Source: UBA6168 sp964423205
Lineage (GTDB): Bacteria > Bacteroidota > Bacteroidia > Chitinophagales > Saprospiraceae
Direction: 5' to 3'
Assembly: GCA_964423205.1 (NCBI GenBank)
Contig: CAYRDX010000002.1
Location: 67,309 to 131,308, forward strand
Length of the DNA: 64,000 nt
Below the pieces are notes generated by a model. The model searched no databases and was not told where the DNA came from. It worked only from the letters and a program-made list of their open reading frames with translations. Position 1 is the stretch's first letter, and every line of letters begins with the position of its first letter. This document shows positions 45,367 through 54,704 of this stretch, in pieces. The position numbers and the translations under genes are program-made.

Positions 45367-46815
45367 TTACTTGTCGGCAGTTGATTCAGTGAGAATTTTG
45401 ACGGGTTTCAATTTCAGTTCTTTACCTTTCAGCAACATGTACTTATAGGCTGCTTCAAAGTTGTTGGAGATGTCACCATCCAGAATGGCTTCTTTTATGG
45501 CATTCTTGATGATTCCGACTTCCCTCGATGGCGGTATGCCAAAGGTGTTCATAATGTCGATACCAGAAACCGGTGGTTGCCAGTTGCGAAGATGATCGGC
45601 TTGCTCTACGTCTATAAGCCTTTGCTTCAGAACTTCGTAGTTAGAAAGGTACTTTTTGACTTTTGCATCATTTTTTGAGGTAATATCGGCTTGAGCCAAA
45701 AGCATCAGGTCGTCAATATCATCGCCTGCCTCAAAGAGCAGGCGGCGGACTGCACTGTCGGTTATTTCTTCCCAAGTAAGGCTTATCGGTCTCAGATGAA
45801 GTTGCACGAGTTTTTGAACGTACTTCATGCTGCTGTCCTGGGGCAGTCGCATTTTCCGGAATAACCGAGGAACCATTGCCGCACCGAGGTTTTCATGACC
45901 GTGAAAAGTCCAGCCTTCTTTTGGGTGAAAACGTTTGGTTGGCGGCTTGGCAATATCGTGCAGCAAAGCAGCCCATCTCAACCAAATATTGTTTGAGTTT
46001 ACAGCAAGGTTATCAACAACCTTCAGTGTATGGTAGAAATTGTCTTTATGTCCTATTCCATCTTTTACATCAACTCCCTGCAAGGCGGCGAGTTCCGGGA
46101 AAATAACGTGCAGAACTTCAGTGTCAAAAAGAGTTTTGAAGCCGATGGATGGTTTCTCGGTGGCCAGTATTTTTTCCAGTTCGGTAGTAATTCTCTCCTG
46201 TGAGACTATGGTCAGCCGGCTCCGGTATTTATTCATTGCCATCAGGGTCTCCTTTTCTATTGTGAAACCCAGCTCGCAGGCAAAGCGAATGCCGCGCATG
46301 ATGCGCAAAGGGTCATCCGAAAAAGTCCTGCCTGGTTCAGCAGGAGTTTTGATGATCTTCTGCTCCAGGTGTTTCAGACCGTTGAAGGGGTCGAGCAAGG
46401 TGCCAAAATCTTCCTCGTTTAAACTGACTCCTAAAGCGTTGATAGTGAAATCCCGGCGCAGTTGATCATCATCCAGGGTTCCCAATTCAACTTCAGGTTT
46501 GCGGCTGTCAGAGCGGTAACTTTCCTTTCGTGCACCCACAAATTCAAATTCAATCCCCTGGTGTTTAAGCATCGCCGTTCCAAAACGGCTGTAGAAAGTT
46601 ACCCTTGGGCGGGGATGCAGGAGTTGTGCTACTTGTTTGGCCAATTCGATGCCATCACCAACGCATACAATGTCAACATCTTTGTTGTTGTTGCGCCCCA
46701 GCAAACGGTCGCGCACAAAACCACCTACGATATATGCGGGAACATTGCATTTTTTGGCAGCCTGGCCAATAAGATGAAAAATCTCTCTCTCCTGCGGTTG
46801 GATTGTGAATACCAT
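45367..46815 (-). CDS. cca: CCA tRNA nucleotidyltransferase with HD domain
   Basis: Adds or repairs the 3' CCA of tRNA. 482 residues. The nucleotidyltransferase motif GGFVRDRLLGRNNNKDVDIV (about 27-46) has the DxD metal pair, and RRDFTINALG and DPLRIMRGIRFACELGF follow. A C-terminal HD domain is present (HDIAKPPTKRFHP), as in other Bacteroidota CCA/poly(A) polymerase-like enzymes. It lies between dusB and rimO on the same strand with short gaps, so the three translation-related genes probably share a transcript. Confidence 0.95.
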   Translation of the reverse strand: MVFTIQPQEREIFHLIGQAAKKCNVPAYIVGGFVRDRLLGRNNNKDVDIVCVGDGIELAKQVAQLLHPRPRVTFYSRFGTAMLKHQGIEFEFVGARKESYRSDSRKPEVELGTLDDDQLRRDFTINALGVSLNEEDFGTLLDPFNGLKHLEQKIIKTPAEPGRTFSDDPLRIMRGIRFACELGFTIEKETLMAMNKYRSRLTIVSQERITTELEKILATEKPSIGFKTLFDTEVLHVIFPELAALQGVDVKDGIGHKDNFYHTLKVVDNLAVNSNNIWLRWAALLHDIAKPPTKRFHPKEGWTFHGHENLGAAMVPRLFRKMRLPQDSSMKYVQKLVQLHLRPISLTWEEITDSAVRRLLFEAGDDIDDLMLLAQADITSKNDAKVKKYLSNYEVLKQRLIDVEQADHLRNWQPPVSGIDIMNTFGIPPSREVGIIKNAIKEAILDGDISNNFEAAYKYMLLKGKELKLKPVKILTESTADK

Positions 46816-46841
46816 TCTCTTTTTTCAACTGTATCCGCCGC

Positions 46842-47837
46842 TTATGCGGCCATTTCAAAATTACTGTATTCTTCCAGAATCTGGTCAAGAATAGCAAAAA
46901 GCATTTCAGGGTCTTCATTTGTAACCAATTGCTGGCGGTAGCGCTTGATATCGGGGAATCCTTTGAAATAGTTAGTGTAGTGCCTCCTGGTTTCGAGGAT
47001 ACCGAGTTTTTCTCCTTTCCATTCCATGGCACTTTCGAGGTGCCTTCTGGCGGCATTTACTCTTTCATGAGTAGTTGGTTTATACATAAATTCACCTGTT
47101 TCAAAGAAATGTTTGATTTCTCTGAAAATCCAGGGATATCCGATGGCGGCTCTTCCAATCATTATCCCATCCACCCCATATCGGTTTTTGTATTGTAGTG
47201 CTTTTTCAGGACTGTCAATATCGCCATTGCCAAAAATCGGAATAGACATCCTGGGGTTGGATTTTACCCGGGCAATTTCTGTCCAATCGGCTTCTCCCTT
47301 ATACATCTGTGAGCGGGTTCGGCCGTGAATGGTCAATGCCTGGATTCCCACATCCTGTAAGCGCTCGGCGACTTCGTAAATGTTGATGGAATTATCGTCC
47401 CAGCCAAGTCGTGTTTTTACTGTAACCGGTTTACTGGTGCTTTTCACAACAGCCGCTGTCAGTTCAACCATTTTGCAAACGTCTTTCAATAATCCTGCGC
47501 CTGCCATCCGGTTGGCAACCTTTGCCACAGGGCATCCGTAATTGATATCGATAATGTCAGGGTTGGCATTTTCAACAATTTGCGCAGCGGCAATCATGGA
47601 GTCGAGTTGTCCGCCGAAGTATTGGATTCCTATTGGCCTTTCATAGTCAAACACCTCAAGTTTTTTAAAGCTTTTATCGGCTTCATGAACCAAGCCATCA
47701 GCGCTGATAAACTCGGTGTACATGAGATCAGCCCCATTTCCCTTGCATAAGCGGCGAAATGGTGGGTCGCTCACATCTTCCATAGGTGCGAGAAGCAGGG
47801 GGAATTCACCCAGTTCTATGTTTCCGATTTTTACCAA
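46842..47837 (-). CDS. dusB: tRNA-dihydrouridine synthase (DusB type)
   Basis: FMN-dependent reduction of uridine to dihydrouridine in the tRNA D-loop. 331 residues with a TIM-barrel core. Catalytic Cys102 is in NYGCPVAKV, and FMN-contact motifs APMEDVSD and IPIFGNGDIDSPEKA are seen. It starts at TTG (complement of 47835-47837), since there is no upstream ATG and the MVKIGNIELGEFPL opening matches the family. It heads the dusB-cca-rimO run. Confidence 0.93.
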   Translation of the reverse strand: MVKIGNIELGEFPLLLAPMEDVSDPPFRRLCKGNGADLMYTEFISADGLVHEADKSFKKLEVFDYERPIGIQYFGGQLDSMIAAAQIVENANPDIIDINYGCPVAKVANRMAGAGLLKDVCKMVELTAAVVKSTSKPVTVKTRLGWDDNSINIYEVAERLQDVGIQALTIHGRTRSQMYKGEADWTEIARVKSNPRMSIPIFGNGDIDSPEKALQYKNRYGVDGIMIGRAAIGYPWIFREIKHFFETGEFMYKPTTHERVNAARRHLESAMEWKGEKLGILETRRHYTNYFKGFPDIKRYRQQLVTNEDPEMLFAILDQILEEYSNFEMAA

Positions 47838-47951
47838 AGTTTAATTTATTGGCTGAAAAGCGGCGCAAAGTTAAGTCTAATGGCTGAGAATCTTCCCGAT
47901 TTGCCAAAATTGAAAGGTCACAAGGAAAGTATTGGTTTCATCTCCTTTTAG

Positions 47952-48388
47952 TCAATGAGATTTTCCGGCTTTATTTTTCTCCATAATTCCTTCGATAGTT
48001 GGTGCCTGCCATTTGGCAAATCCCACTGGCTGACTGGCTGCTGTTCTGAGGGCTTTGCTGCTTCTCCTTTTGTCGTATATCATGGCAAAAGTCATGATGA
48101 GACCGGTGGCAATGATGATAAACAAGAGGATTCCTGCGTCAAAACCCGGAACCTGAGATTCCGTAGGAATGGCATAAAACAATAGTACGGTAATGAGGCC
48201 GCGAGGTGCAATGAAAAGTTGAGGGATGATATCGGTGGCCCCAGAGCTTCCAATCCGAATTTCATAAGAATACCCAGCAGGATAAGCATCAACACTGATG
48301 GAACATTGGTCTTTTTCGAAATTTCACCAAAAAGGAAAGAAAGGATAATAACCTATGAAGCTTCAATAATCAGGTTGTATGATGACAA
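47952..48388 (-). pseudogene. Cation:proton antiporter remnant with internal deletion and stop
   Basis: Two homologous pieces of one membrane antiporter are joined. The N-terminal part (about 48388-48240, with TSS-like opening SSYNLIIEAS then VIILSFLFGEISKKTNVPSV) has TAG at 48353-48355 where the antiporter would have a sense codon. Around 48240 the frame changes to a C-terminal part reading FIAPRGLITVLLFYAIP and ending at 47952. A normal antiporter of this type is about 400 or more residues; only about 145 codons remain. So there is a nonsense mutation, a large internal deletion and a frameshift. The family (CPA-type Na+/H+ antiporter) is inferred from the conserved helices. Confidence 0.75.
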
Positions 48389-48522
48389 AATGCAATGACT
48401 TAGTCGATTTTAGAACTCTAATGACCATCCTCAAGTCATACCTGTAAATTTTTTGTAAGGATTTCATCAGTTTGCGATAATGGAACCGCTACTAAGCTCT
48501 TCATGTGTACATTTGTTCCATT

Positions 48523-48619
48523 AAGTAAAAAGGCAAAAGGCAAAAGGCAAAAGTATTCCAACTGATTTTCAAGTGGTCAAGAAAACAATTTGGCAACTTT
48601 ATTTTTGACTCATTACTAA
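48523..48619 (+). repeat. Interspersed MITE-like repeat, copy 4 (short form)
   Basis: Begins AAGTAAAAAGGCAA and ends TGACTCATTACTAA, like the other copies. The middle is only a triple AAAAGGC/CAAAAGG unit. The core CAAGTGGTCAAGAAAACAAT differs from the others by one base. TATTTTTG at 48600-48607 is a perfect -7 box, 43 bases before the hemB ATG. It lies directly upstream of hemB and beside the antiporter pseudogene. Confidence 0.85.
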
Positions 48620-48650
48620 TAAAGATTTTCCTAATCCAATTTATATCAGA

Positions 48651-49637
48651 ATGTTACGCAGACCAAGAAGAAACCGCAGATCAGATGCAATCAGAGGATT
48701 AAGCCAAGAGACTCATCTTCAAACCAGTCATCTCGTTTTCCCACTATTTCTTGTGCCCGGTGCTAATGTCAATAATGAAATTCATTCCTTGCCCGGGATA
48801 TTCAGGCTTTCAGAGGACAATGTCCTGAAGGAAATTGACGAATGCATGAGTTTGGGTCTCAATACCTTTATCATGTTTCCAGCTATTCCGGATGAAAAGA
48901 AAGACAAAACGGGAACCCATGGATATGCTTCCGACAATTTTTATCTCAAGGTGACCGCAAACATTAAAAAGCGATTCCCGGAGGCTTGTCTTATTAGTGA
49001 CGTTGCACTTGACCCATACAGTGTAGATGGACATGATGGAATAGTTCGTGGAGGAAAGATAGTCAATGATGAAACGCTCGCTGTTTTAGGGAAAATGGCT
49101 GTAGCTCAGGCAGAGGCTGGTTTTGACATCCTTGGGCCAAGCGATATGATGGATGGAAGAGTAGGTTTCATCCGTGAACAACTCGATGATGCGGGCTTTA
49201 CTGATACCGGAATTATGTCATACACAGCAAAATATGCCAGTGCTTTTTATGGTCCATTCAGAGATGCTTTGGACAGTGCTCCTCGGGCAGGCGAAGATAT
49301 TCCGAAAGACAAAAAGACTTACCAAATGAACCCGGCTAACAAACAGGAGGCATTAATAGAAGCGGAACTGGATACTATGGAAGGTGCCGATTTCCTGATG
49401 GTCAAACCTGCGCTTAACTATCTCGATGTTATTCATCTGCTGAAGGATAATTTTGAATTGCCTATTGCTGCCTATCATGTTAGTGGAGAATGTGCCATGC
49501 TTAGTGCTGCCTGCCGAAATGGCTGGCTTGATTTTAACAGGGCAATGCCCGAAACGTTGATGAGTATAAAAAGGGCTGGTGCAGACGTCATTATCACTTA
49601 CTTTGCTAAGGATTTCGCCAAAATGGTGAATCCTTAA
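48651..49637 (+). CDS. hemB: Porphobilinogen synthase (delta-aminolevulinate dehydratase)
   Basis: Condenses two 5-aminolevulinate molecules to porphobilinogen in haem synthesis. 328 residues. The two Schiff-base lysines are Lys194 (SYTAKYASAFYGPFRDA) and Lys252 (LMVKPALNYLDV). The metal region reads SDVALDPYSVDGHDG: the three zinc cysteines of the animal-type enzyme are Ala119, Asp121 and Asp129 here, so it is a magnesium- or potassium-type enzyme. Repeat copy 4 sits just upstream and may supply the promoter. A strong terminator follows the stop. Confidence 0.97.
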   Translation: MLRRPRRNRRSDAIRGLSQETHLQTSHLVFPLFLVPGANVNNEIHSLPGIFRLSEDNVLKEIDECMSLGLNTFIMFPAIPDEKKDKTGTHGYASDNFYLKVTANIKKRFPEACLISDVALDPYSVDGHDGIVRGGKIVNDETLAVLGKMAVAQAEAGFDILGPSDMMDGRVGFIREQLDDAGFTDTGIMSYTAKYASAFYGPFRDALDSAPRAGEDIPKDKKTYQMNPANKQEALIEAELDTMEGADFLMVKPALNYLDVIHLLKDNFELPIAAYHVSGECAMLSAACRNGWLDFNRAMPETLMSIKRAGADVIITYFAKDFAKMVNP

Positions 49638-49644
49638 AATGAAA

Positions 49645-49676
49645 AACCTCCGGAAAGCTTGACACTTCCGGAGGTT
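49645..49676. terminator. Bidirectional terminator after hemB and the small membrane gene
   Basis: AACCTCCGGAA/TTCCGGAGGTT with a 10-base loop. The minus strand continues with a TTTTT run, which suits the small gene at 49711-49875; the plus strand is T-poor. Confidence 0.8.
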
Positions 49677-49710
49677 CTCAGTTGGTTGTTTGAAATTCTC
49701 CTTACGGAAA

Positions 49711-49875
49711 TCAACCTGCCAAAAAGAAAAGGTAAATACCAATAGCACCAATCGCAATCATTACTAAAGGTGCAATAGTTTCCACAAAATTGCTTTTTGA
49801 TTCAAGTTCTGCTTCGCTTCCGTAGTGTTTCAGATTAAAAGTGTGAGGAGTAGATCTTTCAATCATAATGTTCAT
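49711..49875 (-). CDS. Small single-span membrane protein
   Basis: 54 residues: a hydrophilic N-terminus (MNIMIERSTPHTFNLK) and one C-terminal helix (about 35-54, VMIAIGAIGIYLFFLA). No family recognised. A strong terminator begins 35 bases after the stop on its strand, which supports a real gene. The ATG at 49875 is likely; an alternative is 49866. Confidence 0.55.
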   Translation of the reverse strand: MNIMIERSTPHTFNLKHYGSEAELESKSNFVETIAPLVMIAIGAIGIYLFFLAG

Positions 49876-49908
49876 GGGTATATAATGTGAAATAATAAGG
49901 ATTACCAA

Positions 49909-50557
49909 CTATGTAAGAGTCTGCTACCTTCAGTGCTCTTTTGCACTTTGTTATATATGGGATTACTTACTGCCATGTGTCGAAACACACCTTTCTTGGT
50001 CTGCTTACACAGGACTTTATCTTATCCAAACTTGATAACCAATGACAGAGAAAGAATGGAAGGAACTAATTTCCACCCATTACGTAGAGAAGTGTAGTTC
50101 ACTAATTAGAACCTGATTAATGATCAGGATGGATTGGGATTTGAGGTTGAATAGTTTCTTTTCAGTGACCATGCAAAAATATGAAAAATATTTAAAAAAA
50201 AAATATGAATGAGATTTTTTTTCTCCTGATTAAAATTTTTTTTTCAACCACGCAGTTAGATAAGTTTTATTTTCAAATTGATTTTCCTGCCGCTTTTCCT
50301 TCTAAACCCCTGTTTTTATCGAATTTTACCTCTGTGTTAAAAAATTTATTAGAAAATTTCCTTATAAGCTTTTTGCATTTGAATTACTCTTTTATCTTTG
50401 ACTCATGGTCAATTTAGCCTACCTTTATTCGGCGTGTTTTCTGACCGTCATCCCATTTTCCGATTAGTATTTTCTAACATTACTGAAACTTACACCTGAT
50501 GAAAGAATCCGCCATAGTTAATGGCGAATGTTTCTTTCCGGCGCAAATTATATTCTC
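49909..50557. other. AT-rich gene-poor region upstream of the giant secreted protein
   Basis: About 650 bases, strongly AT-rich, with homopolymeric A and T runs (about 50188-50245). I see no reliable ORF. A possible 22-codon frame (50499-50567) overlaps the start of the next gene but has no other support. It presumably holds the divergent promoters of the small membrane gene and the T9SS protein gene. Confidence 0.45.
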
Positions 50558-53500
50558 ATGGGAATGACGAATCTTACGCGGATAGCGAGCCTGGGTTCAA
50601 TCGCCTTAATATTTCTCCTTTTACCATTAAATAAGAATTTTGGTCAGTCCCTGACCTGTACTGATATGGTGCAAGTGTCAGTTAGTCCCACTATATCCTC
50701 ATGTTCGGCCACCCTAAGTGTTTCCTCCTTGGCTTCAGGAGGAATTGCTCCTCTCAATTTTTTTTCCGCAATACGAGGTGTAAAATTGATTCCAGCAGTT
50801 GTATCTGCAACTGAACCGTATGTAACAGCTTATGGAAATAATACCCTAACCATTAATAATTCCACATCCATCCTTGGGAAAGTATTGACAGTAACGATAA
50901 CCGATGCTTCTGGTAATAAGTGCTGGAGTAAAGTTGTGTTGGAGGATAAGTCTGCACCGGTGATAACATGTACGATACCACCATTTTTGATGAGTTGTCT
51001 GGATACAATCTCGTCCGCTTTTCCAAATCCTCTTCACTCTGGCGTGCCAAGAGCTGTTGGTTCAGACAATTGCGGAATACCCGAAGTGATATTAGTGAGT
51101 GAAGTCCAGAGTACTCAAGCAGGACCAATATGTGAAAAAGACTCCACAATCATAACCAGGACATATCAAGCGGTAGATGCTTTTGGTAATAGATCTTCAA
51201 CTTGCCAAACTGTCATTAAAATCGGCCGTCCAAACATTCAGCTTATTGATGACCTGGCTGCGCCTGATGACACGTTGAAACTTTCTGATTTAATTCCTGA
51301 TAAGGTTTTTTCATGTTCTCTAAAGGATTTGGAAAAACATGAGTCTGCTGATTCTACAGGCAAGGAATTGCTTAAGTTCAACAAAATGCTGTGTGGTTAT
51401 CAGATAAAGTGGACTGACAGTAAACTGAGCAATAGGGCTCCTTGTGATTATACTTATAAGATATTGCGTGACTGGATAGCCATTTGCTGGTGCACTGGAA
51501 AAGTTCTAAATCATCAGCAGGTTGTAAAGGTTATAGACAATTCCCCTCCTCCTCTTGATAAAATTCCTTCATCTGTTAACTTGAGTGCGAATCAGAAAGG
51601 TACTCACCCTGCATTTTGTTCCAGTACCGGGAAATTACCAATTTTTGAAAGTATCGATACTTGTTCAGGTCCTGCCGAAATCAAGATTTCCACGCCTCTT
51701 GGTTTGATTGAAAATGGTGGTTCATTGCCCCAGCCTGGTTTGACCTTGGGAGACCACATCGTTACAGTTATTCTGACTGATAAATGTGGAAATCAATCAT
51801 TCAAAAATGTAACCCTTGTTGTTAAAGATGATATTGCACCAGTTGCAGTCTGTCAGGAATTTACCATAGCATCTTTGACAAATGAGGGTAAAGTGACCGT
51901 GTTCGCAAACTCATTTGACGCAGGTAGTCATGACAATTGTTGTCTTGACAAAATAAAGGTCAAAAAAATAGGGCAGGCTGATTCTGAATTTAATGACTTT
52001 GTGAAATACGATTGTAACGACTTACCTGGTCCTCATAAAGTAATTCTGAGAGCCTATGATTGCAATTCACCACAACTGTATAATGATTGCCTGGTTGACC
52101 TTAAACTCCAGGACAAGCTGAAACCTACCATTTCTTGTCCTGACAAGACCATCACTTGCGATGAATACGCATTGAACCTTCGTGAACAACTCCAGGGTAA
52201 GACTGGCGAAGATGCTGCTAACCTTGTATTGGGTATTGGTGGTATTACTCCAATAATTTCTGACAACTGTACACCAACACGTGTATTTGGCAACTATACT
52301 AATGAAATTGATAAGTGCTACAGTGGAATTATCCGTTTGGTTTGGAAAGCTAAAGATCAATCAGGAAACGAATCCGATACCTGCCACACAATCGTTACAT
52401 CTACTTACAAAAGAGATATTCTTTGGCATGCTACTAACAAGAAAGACTCCAGCGATATTGTTTTCCCGGGCAACAAGACTCTGGACTGCCTTACTGATGC
52501 TGCAAATATCGACTTCGGTAAAGTTTGGATTAATCCTGCAAGGGAGACTTGTGAGTTGATTGCTACTACTTACTGCGATGTTATTTTTACTGCACAGGTA
52601 GGTGATTTGGCTGCTGTTGGTGCCTGTTACAAAGTAGTTCGTACCTATCAAGTTGTTGACTGGTGCACTTTTGGCGGTGAAAAAGACGGTGTTCCTATCT
52701 ATATCCAACAGTATCTTACCAATAGGGCTTCACCTATCGATTTGCAAGTTGGTTTTAGGAGCAAGGATTTTGCAGGAAGTAAAAATGGAAATGCCTGCAC
52801 TGCCGAGAGTTCCCATTTGGCATGGCAGCAAACTGTCTATGTATTTGATAATGTCGCTCCTGTTTTCACTCACGGATGCTCTATTGATTCTGTTAAAATA
52901 GAAAACGATGCCTGCACAGCTACCGTTACTTTACCTAAACCCACAATCAGCGATTGCAGTTCCGTTCATTTAAGAACCGCAAATAGCCCACTTGGAGAAG
53001 GGTTTGGTCCCTTTACTAATGTCAAACCCGGAACTTATGCAGTGACCTACATTGCTACTGACCTCTGCAACAATTTTACTACTTGTAAGACTTCTGTCAA
53101 GGTTTTTGACGGAAAGCCCCCAGTTGCATACTGCAAGAACTCCCTCATCATAGTGCTGAATGATCAAGGTAAAGCAACTGTTTCAGCTAAAGATTTTGAT
53201 TTTAAAAGCTTCGACAATTGTTCATCTAATCTCAAATTCTCTTTTTCAAGTGATACCACATTTACCACTCTCAACCTCGAGTGCCGGCATGTTGGCGCTA
53301 TCAATATAGAGATGTGGGTAACTGACGAAGCCGGTAATAAGGATTTTTGTCAAACGCTGTTATTTGTGCAGCAGCATGTGGCATCTCCCTGTCCACGACC
53401 CAGGCTTGCAGTGGCTGGCAAAGTGTCAAATGAAAATGACGGGACCATTGAAGGTGTAACTTTAAAACTCAGCGGGTCAAATGAGCAATCGTTTTTAACT

Positions 53501-54622
53501 TCAGCAGATGGACAGTTTCATTTTGAAGAATTGGAATTAGGAGCGGATTACTCAGTCACACCAAAGAAAAATTCTGACTATCTAAACGGGGTGTCCACTT
53601 TTGATATGGTACTCATTAGCCGTCATATTTTGGGCATTCAACATTTGAACTCACCTTATAAGATCATTGCTGCCGACGTCAACAAATCAGGATATGTGAC
53701 AACACTTGACCTGGTTGAAATTCGCAAATTGATTTTGTTTGTCAATAGTTCCTTCCCTTCCAATGATTCATGGAGGTTTGTTGAAAAGGATTTTGTCTTT
53801 ACAAACCCACAGAATCCGTTTTCATCCATGTTTCCTGAGGCCATCAATGTTAATAATATTGAGTCGGAAATCCTTGATGCCAATTTTGTGGCCGTTAAAA
53901 TTGGCGATGTTAATGGTTCGGCCGCTGTCAACTTGCTGCATAAGCCCGAATCAAGAAATACATCTGGTTCATTTGAAATCAGCATCGAGGATAGGATTTT
54001 GACTAAAGGAGATTTTATAGAGGTGCCATTTCATGCCTCAATTAGCAGTATTATTGGTTTCCAATTTGCCCTAAACTTCAATCCTGCTGCCTTGGAACTG
54101 GTAGAAGTTATACCTGGTGTACTAAAGCCGGAGAGTTTTGGCAATAAGAAAATAGACAATGGTGAATTATTAACCAGTTGGTATCGCAATACGGCTGAAT
54201 CTACCTTAGCATCCGAATTGTTCACTTTAAAATTCAAGGTCAAATCAAATGGACCATTGAAAGAATTTCTGAGCTTAAATAAAAAGGATTTTGCCAATGA
54301 AGCCTACAATAGTACACTTGAGTTCCAGGCTGTTCAATTGAATTTTATTTCAAAAGATACCCACATTTTATCGGTTTCAAACTCTCCAAATCCATTCCGG
54401 AATGCAACCTCTTTGAGATTTACACTTCCGGTGGAAAGCCATGTAAAAATCACCATTTCCGATGCAACTGGAAGAATCTACCGGACAGTTGAGAAAGGAT
54501 TCAGCAGAGGGTTGAATGAAATTTATGTCAGACGAGAAGACTTGGGCGGTAGCGGGATTTACACCTATTTTTTTCAAGCCGGAAGTCAAACACAAGTTGG
54601 AAAGTTAGTTTTGATTGATTAA
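50558..54622 (+). CDS. Giant secreted adhesin-like protein with dockerin- and cohesin-like regions and a T9SS sorting domain
   Basis: A 1354-residue extracellular protein. A signal peptide (about 1-35, GSIALIFLLLPLNKNFG) is followed by a long Cys-rich region with repeated Ig/HYR-like units (VVLEDKSAPVITC, LVVKDDIAPVAVCQ, VKVFDGKPPVAYCK). A carboxypeptidase-regulatory-like domain (about 949-1008, AGKVSNENDGTIEGV) leads to a dockerin-like segment (about 1011-1062, ISRHILGIQ and ADVNKSGYVTTLDLVEIRKL). A cohesin-like beta domain (about 1135-1265, FHASISSIIGFQFALNFNP) and the C-terminal type A sorting domain (about 1268-1354, SPNPFRNATSLRFTLP to GKLVLID) close it. It would be exported by the type IX system and anchored or released. 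The exact start among 50558 and 50564 is uncertain. Confidence 0.9.
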   Translation: MGMTNLTRIASLGSIALIFLLLPLNKNFGQSLTCTDMVQVSVSPTISSCSATLSVSSLASGGIAPLNFFSAIRGVKLIPAVVSATEPYVTAYGNNTLTINNSTSILGKVLTVTITDASGNKCWSKVVLEDKSAPVITCTIPPFLMSCLDTISSAFPNPLHSGVPRAVGSDNCGIPEVILVSEVQSTQAGPICEKDSTIITRTYQAVDAFGNRSSTCQTVIKIGRPNIQLIDDLAAPDDTLKLSDLIPDKVFSCSLKDLEKHESADSTGKELLKFNKMLCGYQIKWTDSKLSNRAPCDYTYKILRDWIAICWCTGKVLNHQQVVKVIDNSPPPLDKIPSSVNLSANQKGTHPAFCSSTGKLPIFESIDTCSGPAEIKISTPLGLIENGGSLPQPGLTLGDHIVTVILTDKCGNQSFKNVTLVVKDDIAPVAVCQEFTIASLTNEGKVTVFANSFDAGSHDNCCLDKIKVKKIGQADSEFNDFVKYDCNDLPGPHKVILRAYDCNSPQLYNDCLVDLKLQDKLKPTISCPDKTITCDEYALNLREQLQGKTGEDAANLVLGIGGITPIISDNCTPTRVFGNYTNEIDKCYSGIIRLVWKAKDQSGNESDTCHTIVTSTYKRDILWHATNKKDSSDIVFPGNKTLDCLTDAANIDFGKVWINPARETCELIATTYCDVIFTAQVGDLAAVGACYKVVRTYQVVDWCTFGGEKDGVPIYIQQYLTNRASPIDLQVGFRSKDFAGSKNGNACTAESSHLAWQQTVYVFDNVAPVFTHGCSIDSVKIENDACTATVTLPKPTISDCSSVHLRTANSPLGEGFGPFTNVKPGTYAVTYIATDLCNNFTTCKTSVKVFDGKPPVAYCKNSLIIVLNDQGKATVSAKDFDFKSFDNCSSNLKFSFSSDTTFTTLNLECRHVGAINIEMWVTDEAGNKDFCQTLLFVQQHVASPCPRPRLAVAGKVSNENDGTIEGVTLKLSGSNEQSFLTSADGQFHFEELELGADYSVTPKKNSDYLNGVSTFDMVLISRHILGIQHLNSPYKIIAADVNKSGYVTTLDLVEIRKLILFVNSSFPSNDSWRFVEKDFVFTNPQNPFSSMFPEAINVNNIESEILDANFVAVKIGDVNGSAAVNLLHKPESRNTSGSFEISIEDRILTKGDFIEVPFHASISSIIGFQFALNFNPAALELVEVIPGVLKPESFGNKKIDNGELLTSWYRNTAESTLASELFTLKFKVKSNGPLKEFLSLNKKDFANEAYNSTLEFQAVQLNFISKDTHILSVSNSPNPFRNATSLRFTLPVESHVKITISDATGRIYRTVEKGFSRGLNEIYVRREDLGGSGIYTYFFQAGSQTQVGKLVLID

Positions 54623-54650
54623 GCTTTGACATATTCTGGCAACCATTAAA

Positions 54651-54690
54651 TGAAAAGGGGAGGTCAATCGCTGTTGACCTCCCCTTTTCA
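54651..54690. terminator. Bidirectional terminator between the T9SS protein gene and tonB
   Basis: TGAAAAGGGGAGGTCAA pairs perfectly (17 bp) with TTGACCTCCCCTTTTCA across a 6-base loop. Confidence 0.9.
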
Positions 54691-54704
54691 TTTAAAGCTC
54701 GTTG

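Noticed and set aside
50205..50417. A 70-codon frame in the AT-rich region before the giant secreted protein
   Set aside because: Rich in Phe, Leu and Ile because of T-rich DNA; no domain and no promoter or coupling.
50499..50567. A 22-codon frame overlapping the start of the giant secreted protein
   Set aside because: It could be a leader ORF, but there is no ribosome-binding site or conservation evidence.
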